Shown here: positions 1-5,603 of the stretch, in pieces
How positions within the stretch are numbered: position 1 is the first letter of the stretch
Layout: each line of letters opens with the position of its first letter
Assembly: GCA_002316385.1 (NCBI GenBank)
Contig: DCDL01000006.1
Coordinates: 1 to 16,424 of the forward strand
Length of the DNA: 16,424 bases
Direction of reading: 5' to 3'
Origin: Clostridium sp. UBA1056
GTDB taxonomy: Bacteria; Bacillota; Clostridia; Clostridiales; Clostridiaceae
Notes under the pieces: generated by a model
What the model was told of the DNA's origin: nothing
Seen by the model: the letters and a program-made list of their open reading frames with translations, nothing else
Databases searched by the model: none
Program-made: the position numbers and the translations under genes

Positions 1-50
1 GAAGCAAAGAACTCTGTTTATTGTTGCAATTAATTATACAATCTAAGAAT
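1..50 (+). repeat. Distal end of a repeat element, truncated by the window edge
   Basis: The first 50 bases match 1634-1683 almost base for base. They run from the last bases of the hairpin-3 right arm (GAAGC), through AAAGAACTCTGTTTA, into the promoter-proximal DNA of the first C39-like gene. A further copy of the structured repeat therefore probably lies just upstream of the window. The match shows directly that the duplicated unit begins before base 1. What the rest of that copy looks like is inference. Confidence 0.75.
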
Positions 51-58
51 TATAAGGG

Positions 59-86
59 TTTACAAGTCTTATACAAGTAATATGGA
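59..86 (+). promoter_or_regulatory. Probable sigma-A promoter of the first C39-like gene
   Basis: TTTACA at 59-64 and TATGGA at 81-86 are separated by 16 bases. The same architecture recurs in front of the second paralogue (TTTACA, 16 bases, TATAAA). This retention is the main support. The -10 here is the weaker of the two, so this copy may be expressed less. Motif reading only. Confidence 0.5.
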
Positions 87-134
87 TTTTAGAAAAAAAT
101 TGGTGTATATTTATTATCTAGGGAGTTGAAAAGT

Positions 135-992
135 ATGAACAATTCAGTGAAAACAAAAAAGAAAAAGAAAAGAATTAAAAGGAAAGCTAAAAAATTTTTT
201 AAACGCATAATAGGCATTGTAGCTTTACTATTAATAGGATATATAGGATATATAGGTTATTATGTGGCTAAAGTACCAGAAGAAGTGAAGAATTCAAATG
301 ATCTAGTAATACAAAACTTATTAAAAAAAGTAAATAATAATCCTAAGGCTAGTATGATATTAAGTGATATAAATTCATACCCAAGAGAACTTATAGAATT
401 AGCATCAGAAAAAGATGAGACCATAGATTTTGTTGCAGATTATCCTAATTATCATGGATCAACCAATAAAGTTATATCTATAAAAAAAGATTATAAAAAG
501 GGACAAATTCCACTTTTTATACAGTGGGATGAAAGATGGGGATACGAAAAGTATGGTTCAGATTTTATAGCGATTAATGGATGTGGACCTACATCCTTAG
601 CAATGGTAGCAGTGGGACTTACAGGTAATAAAGACATAAATCCAAAAGTCGTAGCAGAATTTAGTGATGAGAATGGATATTTGGTAGATGGAGTAGGTTC
701 AAGCTGGACCCTTATGACTGAGGGAGCAGGACATTTTGGATTAAAGAGTAAGGAATTATCACTAAATGAGGAGGCTATAATAGGTACTTTGAAAAAAGGG
801 CAACCAATAATAGCAAGTATGGGACCTGGAACATTTACTAGTGAAGGACATTATCTAGTATTAACTGGAGTTGACAGGAATAACAAGATAATAATAAATG
901 ATTCTAATAGTAAAATAAAAAGTAGCCAAACATGGGATATAGATGTATTTATGAATGAAGCCCAAAACTTATGGACTTTTACAGCTATGTAA
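135..992 (+). CDS. Membrane-anchored C39-like (papain-fold) peptidase, paralogue 1
   Basis: The start is ATG 135, nine bases after GGGAG at 121-125; an in-frame TTG at 126 almost abuts that site and is unlikely. The 285-aa product has a lysine-rich cytoplasmic N-terminus, one hydrophobic segment (about residues 25-43) containing a GYIGYIGYY run, and an extracellular region. The C-terminal domain starts near QIPLFIQWDERWGYEKYG and resembles the Peptidase_C39_2 family. The catalytic-type Cys150 lies in NGCGPTSLAM, His239 in GHYLVLTG, and Asn255/Asp256 in INDSNS, all in the expected order. The C39 fold is shared by bacteriocin-leader peptidases and by many surface proteins of unknown substrate. 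No ABC-transporter domain is attached, so leader cleavage is not implied. Compared with its neighbour at 1767-2726 it lacks about 34 residues just after the membrane segment. The catalytic triad supports an active cysteine hydrolase; the substrate is unknown. Confidence 0.85.
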   Translation: MNNSVKTKKKKKRIKRKAKKFFKRIIGIVALLLIGYIGYIGYYVAKVPEEVKNSNDLVIQNLLKKVNNNPKASMILSDINSYPRELIELASEKDETIDFVADYPNYHGSTNKVISIKKDYKKGQIPLFIQWDERWGYEKYGSDFIAINGCGPTSLAMVAVGLTGNKDINPKVVAEFSDENGYLVDGVGSSWTLMTEGAGHFGLKSKELSLNEEAIIGTLKKGQPIIASMGPGTFTSEGHYLVLTGVDRNNKIIINDSNSKIKSSQTWDIDVFMNEAQNLWTFTAM

Positions 993-993
993 A

Positions 994-1012
994 ATAGTCT
1001 TAATAAGACTAT
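994..1012 (+). terminator. Short hairpin directly after paralogue 1
   Basis: ATAGTCTT (994-1001) pairs perfectly with AAGACTAT (1005-1012) across a 3-base loop, starting two bases after the stop codon. An equivalent hairpin, with one changed base, follows paralogue 2. No U-tract follows, so termination by this hairpin alone is doubtful; it may protect the transcript 3' end. Confidence 0.35.
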
Positions 1013-1024
1013 AGGATGTAAATT

Positions 1025-1214
1025 TTATCCGATGACTAGCCGATCTAATACTCGCATCTTATTAAAAGTTGGAGTAAAGAGTGGATACGACCCTGGATAA
1101 TGATTTCCACTAAAGGACAACAACTTCTAAGTATCAAAAATACTGATACTTAGAAGTCTGTTAGTAAGCTTCAGAGGGAGTAAAAACTCCCTCTGAAGCA
1201 AAGAACTCTGTTTA
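1025..1214 (+). repeat. Structured repeat, copy A (76-nt core plus two hairpins)
   Basis: The core at 1025-1100 opens with TTATCC and closes with GGATAA, which can pair. Inside lie the internal-loop strands GATGACTA and TACGACCCT, identical to copy C, and then two nested stems. In this copy the stems are decayed: GCCGATCT against AGAGTGGA has two mismatches, and the inner TACTCGCA against TTGGAGTA has two. Next comes a perfect 14-bp hairpin (1123-1136 with 1144-1157, 7-nt loop). A second perfect 14-bp hairpin follows (1168-1181 with 1186-1199, AAAA loop), ending AAAGAACTCTGTTTA. The family resembles ends or RNA scaffolds of IS200/IS605-type elements, but no transposase is present. That assignment is inference. 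Confidence 0.7.
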
Positions 1215-1284
1215 TGGCAACTATTTCAAATTGTAGGTGGAGGTATTAAAACTTCATTTTACATGATACATAAGGTTCTTGATT
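1215..1284 (+). repeat. Conserved flank downstream of repeat copy A
   Basis: GGCAACTATTTCAAATTGTAG through GGTTCTTGATT is repeated after copy C at 2899-2969 with scattered substitutions. It includes an exactly conserved stretch from ACTTCATTTTACATG to TAAGGT. It contains no ORF. Because it follows both gene copies it is part of the duplicated segment, although it is absent after copy B, which instead runs into the promoter of paralogue 2. Confidence 0.55.
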
Positions 1285-1340
1285 ATATTTTTCATTAGTT
1301 TTTTAACAATTTATGTTATAGAAAAACTAATGAAAAATAT
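1285..1340 (+). terminator. 19-bp perfect hairpin, probable intrinsic terminator
   Basis: ATATTTTTCATTAGTTTTT at 1285-1303 pairs perfectly with 1322-1340 across an 18-nt loop. A T-rich stretch (TTTAGTATTTTTT) follows on the plus strand, and the left arm gives an A/T-rich tail for the minus strand. It would end transcripts leaving paralogue 1 and repeat A. The 120 bases after it (1341-1462) hold nothing I can identify. Confidence 0.5.
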
Positions 1341-1462
1341 TTTAGTATTTTTTCTCCTTATTCTATGATAAAATGTTTATTATTCATTATAATTAAACTC
1401 TTTTGTTAATGTTTCTATAGTTGTTACATTTTAACATAAGTTAATTATAATGATTTTATTTT

Positions 1463-1646
1463 TTATCCGATGACTAGTTGCTCTAATACTCGCATCTTAT
1501 TAAAAGTTGGAGTAAAGAGTGGCTACGGCCCTGGATAACGATTTCTCTTAAAGGATAACGACTTCTTAGTATCAAAAATACTGATATTAAAGAAGTCTGT
1601 TAGTAAGCTTCAGTTGGAGTAAGAACTCCCTCTGAAGCAAAGAACT
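1463..1646 (+). repeat. Structured repeat, copy B
   Basis: The core at 1463-1538 is again exactly 76 nt, bounded by TTATCC and GGATAA. The main stem GTTGCTCT against AGAGTGGC differs from copy C, yet every position can still pair as RNA through G-U wobbles. The inner stem carries the same two mismatches as copy A. The internal-loop strand GATGACTA is unchanged and the opposite strand reads TACGGCCCT. An imperfect hairpin (1561-1596) and the hairpin-3 module (1607-1638, left arm altered to GTTGG) follow, then AAAGAACTCTGTTTA. The element runs directly into the promoter of paralogue 2. Confidence 0.7.
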
Positions 1647-1691
1647 CTGTTTATTGTTGTAATTAATTATACAATCTAAGCATTATAAAAA

Positions 1692-1719
1692 TTTACAAGT
1701 TTTAGATAGACAGTATAAA
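1692..1719 (+). promoter_or_regulatory. Probable sigma-A promoter of the second C39-like gene
   Basis: TTTACA at 1692-1697 is followed after 16 bases by TATAAA at 1714-1719. The equivalent pair precedes paralogue 1 with a poorer -10. The leader from here to the start codon is about 45 nt and includes the AAGGAG site at 1752-1757. Confidence 0.55.
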
Positions 1720-1766
1720 CTTTAGAAAAAATTAGTGTAAATTTATTACCTAAGGAGTTGAAAAGT

Positions 1767-2726
1767 ATGAACAATTTGATGAAAACAAAAAAGAAAAGAA
1801 GGAAAAGAAAAGCTAAAAAGAATTTTAAATACATAATAGGTATTGTAGCTTTACTATTATTAATAGGATGCATAGGTTATTATGGAATTAATGAAATAAT
1901 ATTTATTTCAAATTTCAACAAGGAAAAAGCACAAATAGGCAAGGAAAAAGCACAAATAAGCAAGGAAGAAACACAAGAAGTGAAAGAAGTAGATTATTTA
2001 GCTAAAGTACCGGAAGAAGTAAAGAATTCAAATGATCCAGTAATACAAACCTTATTAAAAAAAGTAAATAATAATCCTAATGTTAGTATGATATTAAGTG
2101 ATATAAATTCATACCCAAGAGAACTTATAGAATTAGCATCAGAAAAAGATGAGACCATAGATTTTGTTGCAAATTATCCTAATTATGATGCATCAACAAA
2201 TAAAGTTATATCAACAAAAAAAGATTATAAAAAGGGGCAAATTCCACTTTTTATACAGTGGGATGAAAGATGGGGATATGAGAAGTATGGTTCAGATTTT
2301 ATTGCCATTAATGGATGTGGACCTACATCTTTAGCAATGGTAGCAGCAGGACTTACAGGTAATAAAGACATAAATCCAAAAGTCGTAGCAGAATTTAGTG
2401 ATGAGAATGGATATTTGGTAGAAGGAGTAGGTTCAAGCTGGACCCTTATGACTGAGGGAGCAGGACATTTTGGATTAAAGAGTAAAGAATTACCACTAAC
2501 TGAGGATGCTATAATAAGTACTTTGAAAAAAGGGCAACCAATAATAGCAAGTATGGGACCTGGAACATTTACTAGTGGTGGACATTATCTAGTATTAACT
2601 GGAGTTGACGATAATAACAAGATAATAATAAATGATTCTGATAGTAAAATAAGAAGTAGCCAAACATGGGATATAGATGTATTTATGAAGGAAACTGAAA
2701 ACTTATGGACTTTTACAGCTATGTAA
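1767..2726 (+). CDS. Membrane-anchored C39-like (papain-fold) peptidase, paralogue 2
   Basis: The start is ATG 1767, nine bases after AAGGAG (1752-1757); an in-frame TTG at 1758 abuts that site and is less likely. The 319-aa protein has a basic N-terminus, one transmembrane segment (about residues 21-43), a charged stalk and a C-terminal C39_2-like domain. Cys184 lies in NGCGPTSLAM, His273 in GGHYLVLTG, and Asp290 in INDSDS. The catalytic half is nearly identical to paralogue 1. The main difference is a 34-residue stalk insertion holding a tandem KEKAQIGKEKAQISK repeat and a hydrophobic patch (IIFISNF). The stalk would place the domain further from the membrane. Substrate unknown. The equal-length flanking repeats indicate recent tandem duplication rather than independent acquisition. 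Confidence 0.85.
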   Translation: MNNLMKTKKKRRKRKAKKNFKYIIGIVALLLLIGCIGYYGINEIIFISNFNKEKAQIGKEKAQISKEETQEVKEVDYLAKVPEEVKNSNDPVIQTLLKKVNNNPNVSMILSDINSYPRELIELASEKDETIDFVANYPNYDASTNKVISTKKDYKKGQIPLFIQWDERWGYEKYGSDFIAINGCGPTSLAMVAAGLTGNKDINPKVVAEFSDENGYLVEGVGSSWTLMTEGAGHFGLKSKELPLTEDAIISTLKKGQPIIASMGPGTFTSGGHYLVLTGVDDNNKIIINDSDSKIRSSQTWDIDVFMKETENLWTFTAM

Positions 2727-2758
2727 AATAGCCTTAATAAGACTATTGAATGTAAATT

Positions 2759-2892
2759 TTATCCGATGACTAGCCGCTCTAATACTCCCATCCTTTTCAA
2801 AGTGGGAGTAAAGAGCGGCTACGACCCTGGATAACGACTTCCCTTAAAGGACAACGACTTCTAAGTATCAAAAATACTGATACTTAGAAGTC
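2759..2892 (+). repeat. Structured repeat, copy C (best-preserved fold)
   Basis: The 76-nt core (2759-2834) folds without mismatches. Outer stem TTATCC/GGATAA encloses an internal loop GATGACTA/TACGACCCT. Next is stem GCCGCTCT (2773-2780) with AGAGCGGC (2812-2819), then a 2/1 bulge. The inner stem is TACTCCCA (2783-2790) with TGGGAGTA (2803-2810), closed by a 12-nt loop. A 15-bp hairpin (2856-2870 with 2878-2892) follows. The hairpin-3 module of copies A and B is absent: TCTGTT continues directly into TTACGGCAAC. It sits 32 bases after paralogue 2. Confidence 0.75.
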
Positions 2893-2898
2893 TGTTTA

Positions 2899-2969
2899 CG
2901 GCAACTGTCTCAAATTGTAGGGATAGATGTTAAAACTTCATTTTACATGATACATAAGGTCCTTGATTG
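2899..2969 (+). repeat. Conserved flank downstream of repeat copy C
   Basis: This is the counterpart of 1215-1284, with the same GGCAACT..TCAAATTGTAG opening and TAAGG.. CCTTGATT end. The offset between the two flanks is exactly 50 nt smaller than the offset between the preceding hairpins, matching the missing hairpin-3 module. No coding potential seen. Confidence 0.55.
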
Positions 2970-2991
2970 TATTATATTAAGCATGAATTAT

Positions 2992-3060
2992 TCACCAAAT
3001 TTATTTTTAAATGCCTATCTTTAAAATTATGGTATTTAAGATGAATTTGGTGATTATTTT
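2992..3060 (+). terminator. Long hairpin with T-tract closing the duplicated region
   Basis: Left arm 2992-3015 (TCACCAAATT..) pairs with 3031-3053 (..AATTTGGTGA) along about 23 pairs with three G-U wobbles and one bulged base. TTATTTTTTG follows. This is a good intrinsic terminator for transcripts from paralogue 2 and repeat C. Confidence 0.6.
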
Positions 3061-3218
3061 TTGTTTCAATTTAGGAATTTCCTATATTTAAGAAAATTTT
3101 ATAACATATATTTGCAGCTAAAGATTTTATAAAAAACATAGACAAAGTTAACACTTAATAAAGTTTAGTAAATTATTTTGAGATAGTCTCTTTATCTTAA
3201 CTAATTTAAATGAGCCTT

Positions 3219-3398
3219 CTATTTTACACTGGGTTTCATGAACTTTTCAATAAACATATCTGTAGCATTGCTAAATACACAACACTTTATTATATAATCT
3301 GTCATAGTCATACCAAGTAATTCTGCCTTTTCTTTGATAACTCTTTTCTCTAGCTCAGAAAGCCTTATCTGTAAGACCTCTGATTTTGGATTTCTCAT
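3219..3398 (-). CDS. Small ribbon-helix-helix-like protein (MobC/antitoxin type)
   Basis: On the minus strand an ATG (3398-3396) follows AGAGGTG at a normal spacing and opens a 59-codon frame ending at TAG 3219. The product begins MRNPKSEVLQIRLSELEKRV and continues KEKAELLGMTMTDYIIKCC. That is the pattern of a ribbon-helix-helix fold: a short beta strand (VLQIRLS), a helix rich in E/K, then a G-x-T/S turn and second helix (TMTDYII). Such proteins are DNA-binding antitoxins, CopG-like repressors or relaxase accessory factors. No toxin or relaxase is adjacent, so it is either an orphan regulator or a leftover of a mobile element. A weak promoter (TTGTAA, 17 bases, AAAATA) is visible upstream on the minus strand around 3430-3470. 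Confidence 0.65.
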   Translation of the reverse strand: MRNPKSEVLQIRLSELEKRVIKEKAELLGMTMTDYIIKCCVFSNATDMFIEKFMKPSVK

Positions 3399-3567
3399 AG
3401 TAACACCTCTTTATAAAAACAGTTTATAATTACTATTTTACTGGAAATTTATGTAATTACAAGAGGGATTATTAAAATTTACACAAAGTACATTGGTGGA
3501 ACTTTAAAGACATGTTTAAAGCTTCAAATTTAAATCTTCAAAAGAAGATAATGAAATAGTTAAAATA

Positions 3568-3764
3568 ATGGGTTATTCCTCCATAGGCTTAAGTAAAATA
3601 AAGGATAAAAAAAGAAAGAACTTATTATAAGAAAGTGAGAGAATTCTATAAAATTCCTACTGAAAAGTAAAGACGAGAAAGAAAAGCTTAGCAAGATAGA
3701 GGGAATATTGCTAAATGATAGAGAGTTAAGGAGGCATTGTAACAATATTACTTCATTGGTATAA
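3568..3764 (+). pseudogene. Possible degenerate coding relic
   Basis: Three consecutive protein-like segments lie in three different frames: MGYSSIGLSKIKDKKRKNLL (from 3568), KKVREFYKIPTEK (from 3629) and KDEKEKLSKIEGILLNDR.. (3669-3764). Each is stopped or shifted before the next, as expected of a frameshifted gene. I do not recognise the family, and the final part overlaps the promoter of the next gene. It could equally be chance reading in purine-rich DNA. Confidence 0.25.
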
Positions 3765-3765
3765 T
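3737..3765 (+). promoter_or_regulatory. Strong sigma-A promoter of the small lipoprotein
   Basis: TTGTAA at 3737-3742 is followed after 17 bases by a consensus TATAAT at 3760-3765. It lies about 25 bases upstream of the lipoprotein start codon, giving a short leader that contains AGGGGGT. It is the nearest-to-consensus promoter in the first 5 kb. Confidence 0.7.
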
Positions 3766-3790
3766 TATATATAAAATAGGGGGTAATGTT

Positions 3791-3919
3791 ATGAAGAAGA
3801 GACTAATAAGTGTTTTTTTATGTGCAATTGTAGCTTTAAGCTTTGTAGGTTGCGGATTCATTGATGGATTTAAAGATGGAGCTGAGAGAGCAAAACAAGA
3901 GAAAAGTGAAAGTAATTAA
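3791..3919 (+). CDS. Small secreted lipoprotein, 42 aa
   Basis: ATG 3791 follows AGGGGGT (3778-3784) by about six bases. The product opens MKKRLISVFLCAIVALSF with a typical basic n-region and hydrophobic core. The lipobox FVGC places the lipidated cysteine at residue 21. The mature peptide is only about 22 residues (CGFIDGFKDGAERAKQEK..), charged and probably helical. Mature parts this short occur in small clostridial lipoproteins of unknown role; I infer no function. It has its own strong promoter and no gene coupled to it. The signal sequence is clear; that the peptide is made is inferred from promoter and ribosome-binding site. Confidence 0.7.
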   Translation: MKKRLISVFLCAIVALSFVGCGFIDGFKDGAERAKQEKSESN

Positions 3920-4119
3920 GTAATCTAGAAAATATTATGTATATAACTAATATAGATTAACTCGTTGTTCTAGTATTTTGGGGAAGCATTTTATCTTATC
4001 AATAGAAAAAGTCAATAGAAATTAGACGAAAAATATGGCAAGTAATAATAGGAGTATTTGTAGTAAAACGGTAAGCCTTTGATTTATGTATGGCTTTTAT
4101 TATGAAAGGAGTGAATATG

Positions 4120-4320
4120 ATGGAAAAGTATGAATACTGTACTTATGTCTATGACACAGAAGGGTTTACAGGCGGAAAAGTCGACGTGTATAAATTAGAA
4201 ACTGAGATAAATCGGCTTGGAAATTCAGGCTGGGAATTGGTAAGCAGTGTATCAACCAATCAAGGAAATGGTTATACAAGAAGTATTGTTTGCATATTTA
4301 AGAGAAGGATATCATTATAG
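4120..4320 (+). CDS. DUF4177-like small protein
   Basis: Three in-frame starts exist. ATG 4090 has no ribosome binding site, whereas ATG 4117 and ATG 4120 follow AGGAG (4107-4111) by 5 and 8 bases. I prefer 4120, giving 66 residues. The sequence MEKYEYCTYVYDTEGF..GGKVD, then the core LETEINRLGNSGWELVSS, then a final strand RSIVCIFKR, fits DUF4177. That family consists of small alpha/beta proteins with a conserved N.xGxxGWELV helix-turn. No biochemical role is known to me for the family. The gene stands alone; the next 700 bases hold no gene. Confidence 0.75.
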   Translation: MEKYEYCTYVYDTEGFTGGKVDVYKLETEINRLGNSGWELVSSVSTNQGNGYTRSIVCIFKRRISL

Positions 4321-5018
4321 GTTTTTGTACCAGATTATGAGTAGAACCTCTGTAGGCACGACTTTGCCTATCTTTCGAGGTATGCAAAATAATCTCCGAA
4401 TAGTAAAATCCCCAATGCACTTTTTAAGTGCCATTTTTCCCATGCTCCTTCCCATATTCTTAACTTCTTATCTTCCACACTTCCGATATTCCACCACACT
4501 TAAACCTTTGATACAACTAGGATTAGGCCTCCTAGAGGAAAGCTATATTTTTATGAATATATACATATTTAATTTCTCACACTTCCAATAAGACTTACTA
4601 AGGGCCTCCATAAGTTGCAGTAATAAGAAACCTTGTAACTGCTCTGTAGGTTATCTATTTAAAATTTGCTTCTCAAAGTGCCTTTCAGTAGCCTCTAAGC
4701 TGAATTTATAAGGTGTTTTTTATCCTTGATAACAACTAAAGTTGTCACCAAATTCTACTTAAGAATAAACCAGAAAAAAGTATATACTTACTATTTGTTG
4801 TCTAATATTTAGTTATTTTTTAGAATCTTGTGCACAAAATATCAACTTTCATTCATTTTACCATAAATTAAATATAATATATGATATGGTTATCACAGTA
4901 TATTTTACAATTAATATTAGTAGCATAATAATTACTAATATTAATTTGATAAATACAATCTACATCTAGAAAAGTCATAATTATGAAAATGTTTACAAAG
5001 CATATATAATAAATGAAG
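4321..5018. other. Gene-free stretch with several small palindromes
   Basis: I find no convincing gene here on either strand. Directly visible are small hairpins: TAGGCA/TGCCTA (4353-4358 with 4365-4370), GCACTT/AAGTGC (4417-4422 with 4426-4431) and CTAGGA/TCCTAG (4517-4522 with 4530-4535). The part from 4321 to about 4760 is less AT-rich than its surroundings and purine-rich when read on the minus strand. That would suit a decayed gene or insertion on that strand, but stops interrupt every frame. From 4760 to 5018 the DNA is plain AT-rich. Confidence 0.4.
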
Positions 5019-5052
5019 ACAAGCTTGTTATATAATTATATATCTGTAAAAT
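5019..5052 (+). promoter_or_regulatory. Candidate promoter of the bacteriocin locus with a palindrome over the -35
   Basis: TTGTTA (5025-5030) and TAAAAT (5047-5052) are 16 bases apart. The perfect 10-bp palindrome ACAAGCTTGT (5019-5028) overlaps the -35, a usual position for an operator. A second TATAAT (5005-5010) lies upstream without a good -35. Assignment from motifs only. Confidence 0.35.
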
Positions 5053-5056
5053 AAAG

Positions 5057-5082
5057 ATGAAATAATTGCGCATTTATTTCAT
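5057..5082 (+). promoter_or_regulatory. 26-nt near-perfect palindrome in the bacteriocin leader
   Basis: ATGAAATAA (5057-5065) is perfectly complementary to TTATTTCAT (5074-5082), and the centre contains the palindrome TGCGCA. Only one position is unpaired by symmetry. It lies just after the candidate -10 and about 50 bases before the precursor gene. It suits either a dimeric repressor site or a 5' stem-loop on the mRNA. Confidence 0.4.
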
Positions 5083-5130
5083 TAAATTAAATTAGCAAGA
5101 TTTTCAATTTTAATTTAAGGGGGCAATTTT

Positions 5131-5472
5131 ATGAAAAAAACAAAAAAAATAATTACTGTTCTAACTCTTTTAGGAGTGTTACTTATCCCTACAAATGCAC
5201 ATGCTCAAACATGGAAAGTTCATAATGAAGGGCGTGGATTTACAAGCAGCTGGGAAGCAAGCCAAGGTGATTCAAGCTTTGGATTTAAATATGGATTCGA
5301 AACAGATTGGCTAGATGAAGATTACTGTTATTCGATATATAAGGGATCTCATCAATCAGCAATTTCAAATGGAAATGGTGGACATGAAACTCGTTCTGTA
5401 AAAGGAGGTATTTGGGCACAGTTAAAAGTTAGACATTCAGGTTCAGCAGTATGGTATGGAATGATCTATTAA
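5131..5472 (+). CDS. Lactococcin 972-family bacteriocin precursor
   Basis: ATG 5131 follows AAGGGGGC. The 113-aa product has a Sec signal peptide (MKKTKKIITVLTLLGVLLI, then PTNAHAQ with likely cleavage after AHA). The mature part is about 87 residues. The C-terminal half, YCYSIYKGSHQSAISNGNGG through SVKGGIWAQLKVRHSG to AVWYGMIY, follows the lactococcin_972 (PF09683) plan. That plan is an H-x-A/S region, a K.G.WA...V strand and an aromatic-rich end. Lactococcin 972 is an unmodified peptide that interferes with septum formation by binding lipid II. The assignment is strengthened by the next two genes, which are the usual partners. Two cysteines are absent from the core (only Cys70 in DYCYS), so no disulfide is expected. 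The target range cannot be read from sequence. Confidence 0.85.
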   Translation: MKKTKKIITVLTLLGVLLIPTNAHAQTWKVHNEGRGFTSSWEASQGDSSFGFKYGFETDWLDEDYCYSIYKGSHQSAISNGNGGHETRSVKGGIWAQLKVRHSGSAVWYGMIY

Positions 5473-5503
5473 TATACTATTCATTTATTAGCATGAATTA
5501 AAA

Positions 5504-5551
5504 TTTACTACTTTATCATCTTATTTAATATAAGAATGATAAAGTAGTAAA
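5504..5551 (+). terminator. Stem-loop between bacteriocin and transporter genes
   Basis: TTTACTACTTTATCAT (5504-5519) pairs perfectly over 16 bp with 5536-5551, and pairing continues inward with one bulge (CTTA/TAAG). The following bases, CTATTATAAATC, are a poor T-tract. It is therefore more likely a partial terminator or mRNA-stabilising hairpin that makes the precursor more abundant than the downstream proteins. Confidence 0.5.
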
Positions 5552-5603
5552 CTATTATAAATCTTAGTTATGACAGAAAATGAATAATTTGGGGGAATTC
5601 TTT

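Noticed and set aside
135..992. C39 bacteriocin-processing ABC transporter
   Set aside because: Only the peptidase-like domain and one membrane segment are present; there is no transporter core or ATPase, and the lactococcin-972 peptide uses a Sec signal.
1463..1646. T-box or metabolite riboswitch upstream of paralogue 2
   Set aside because: The same element also follows the genes and lies before the promoter, not between promoter and start codon, so it is not in the leader RNA.
1025..2892. CRISPR array made of the repeated cores
   Set aside because: Units are hundreds of bases apart with whole genes between them, and the repeats are too long and too variable.
4247..4591. 114-codon plus-strand frame overlapping the DUF4177-like gene
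   Set aside because: It starts inside another gene, has no ribosome binding site, and its composition is not protein-like.
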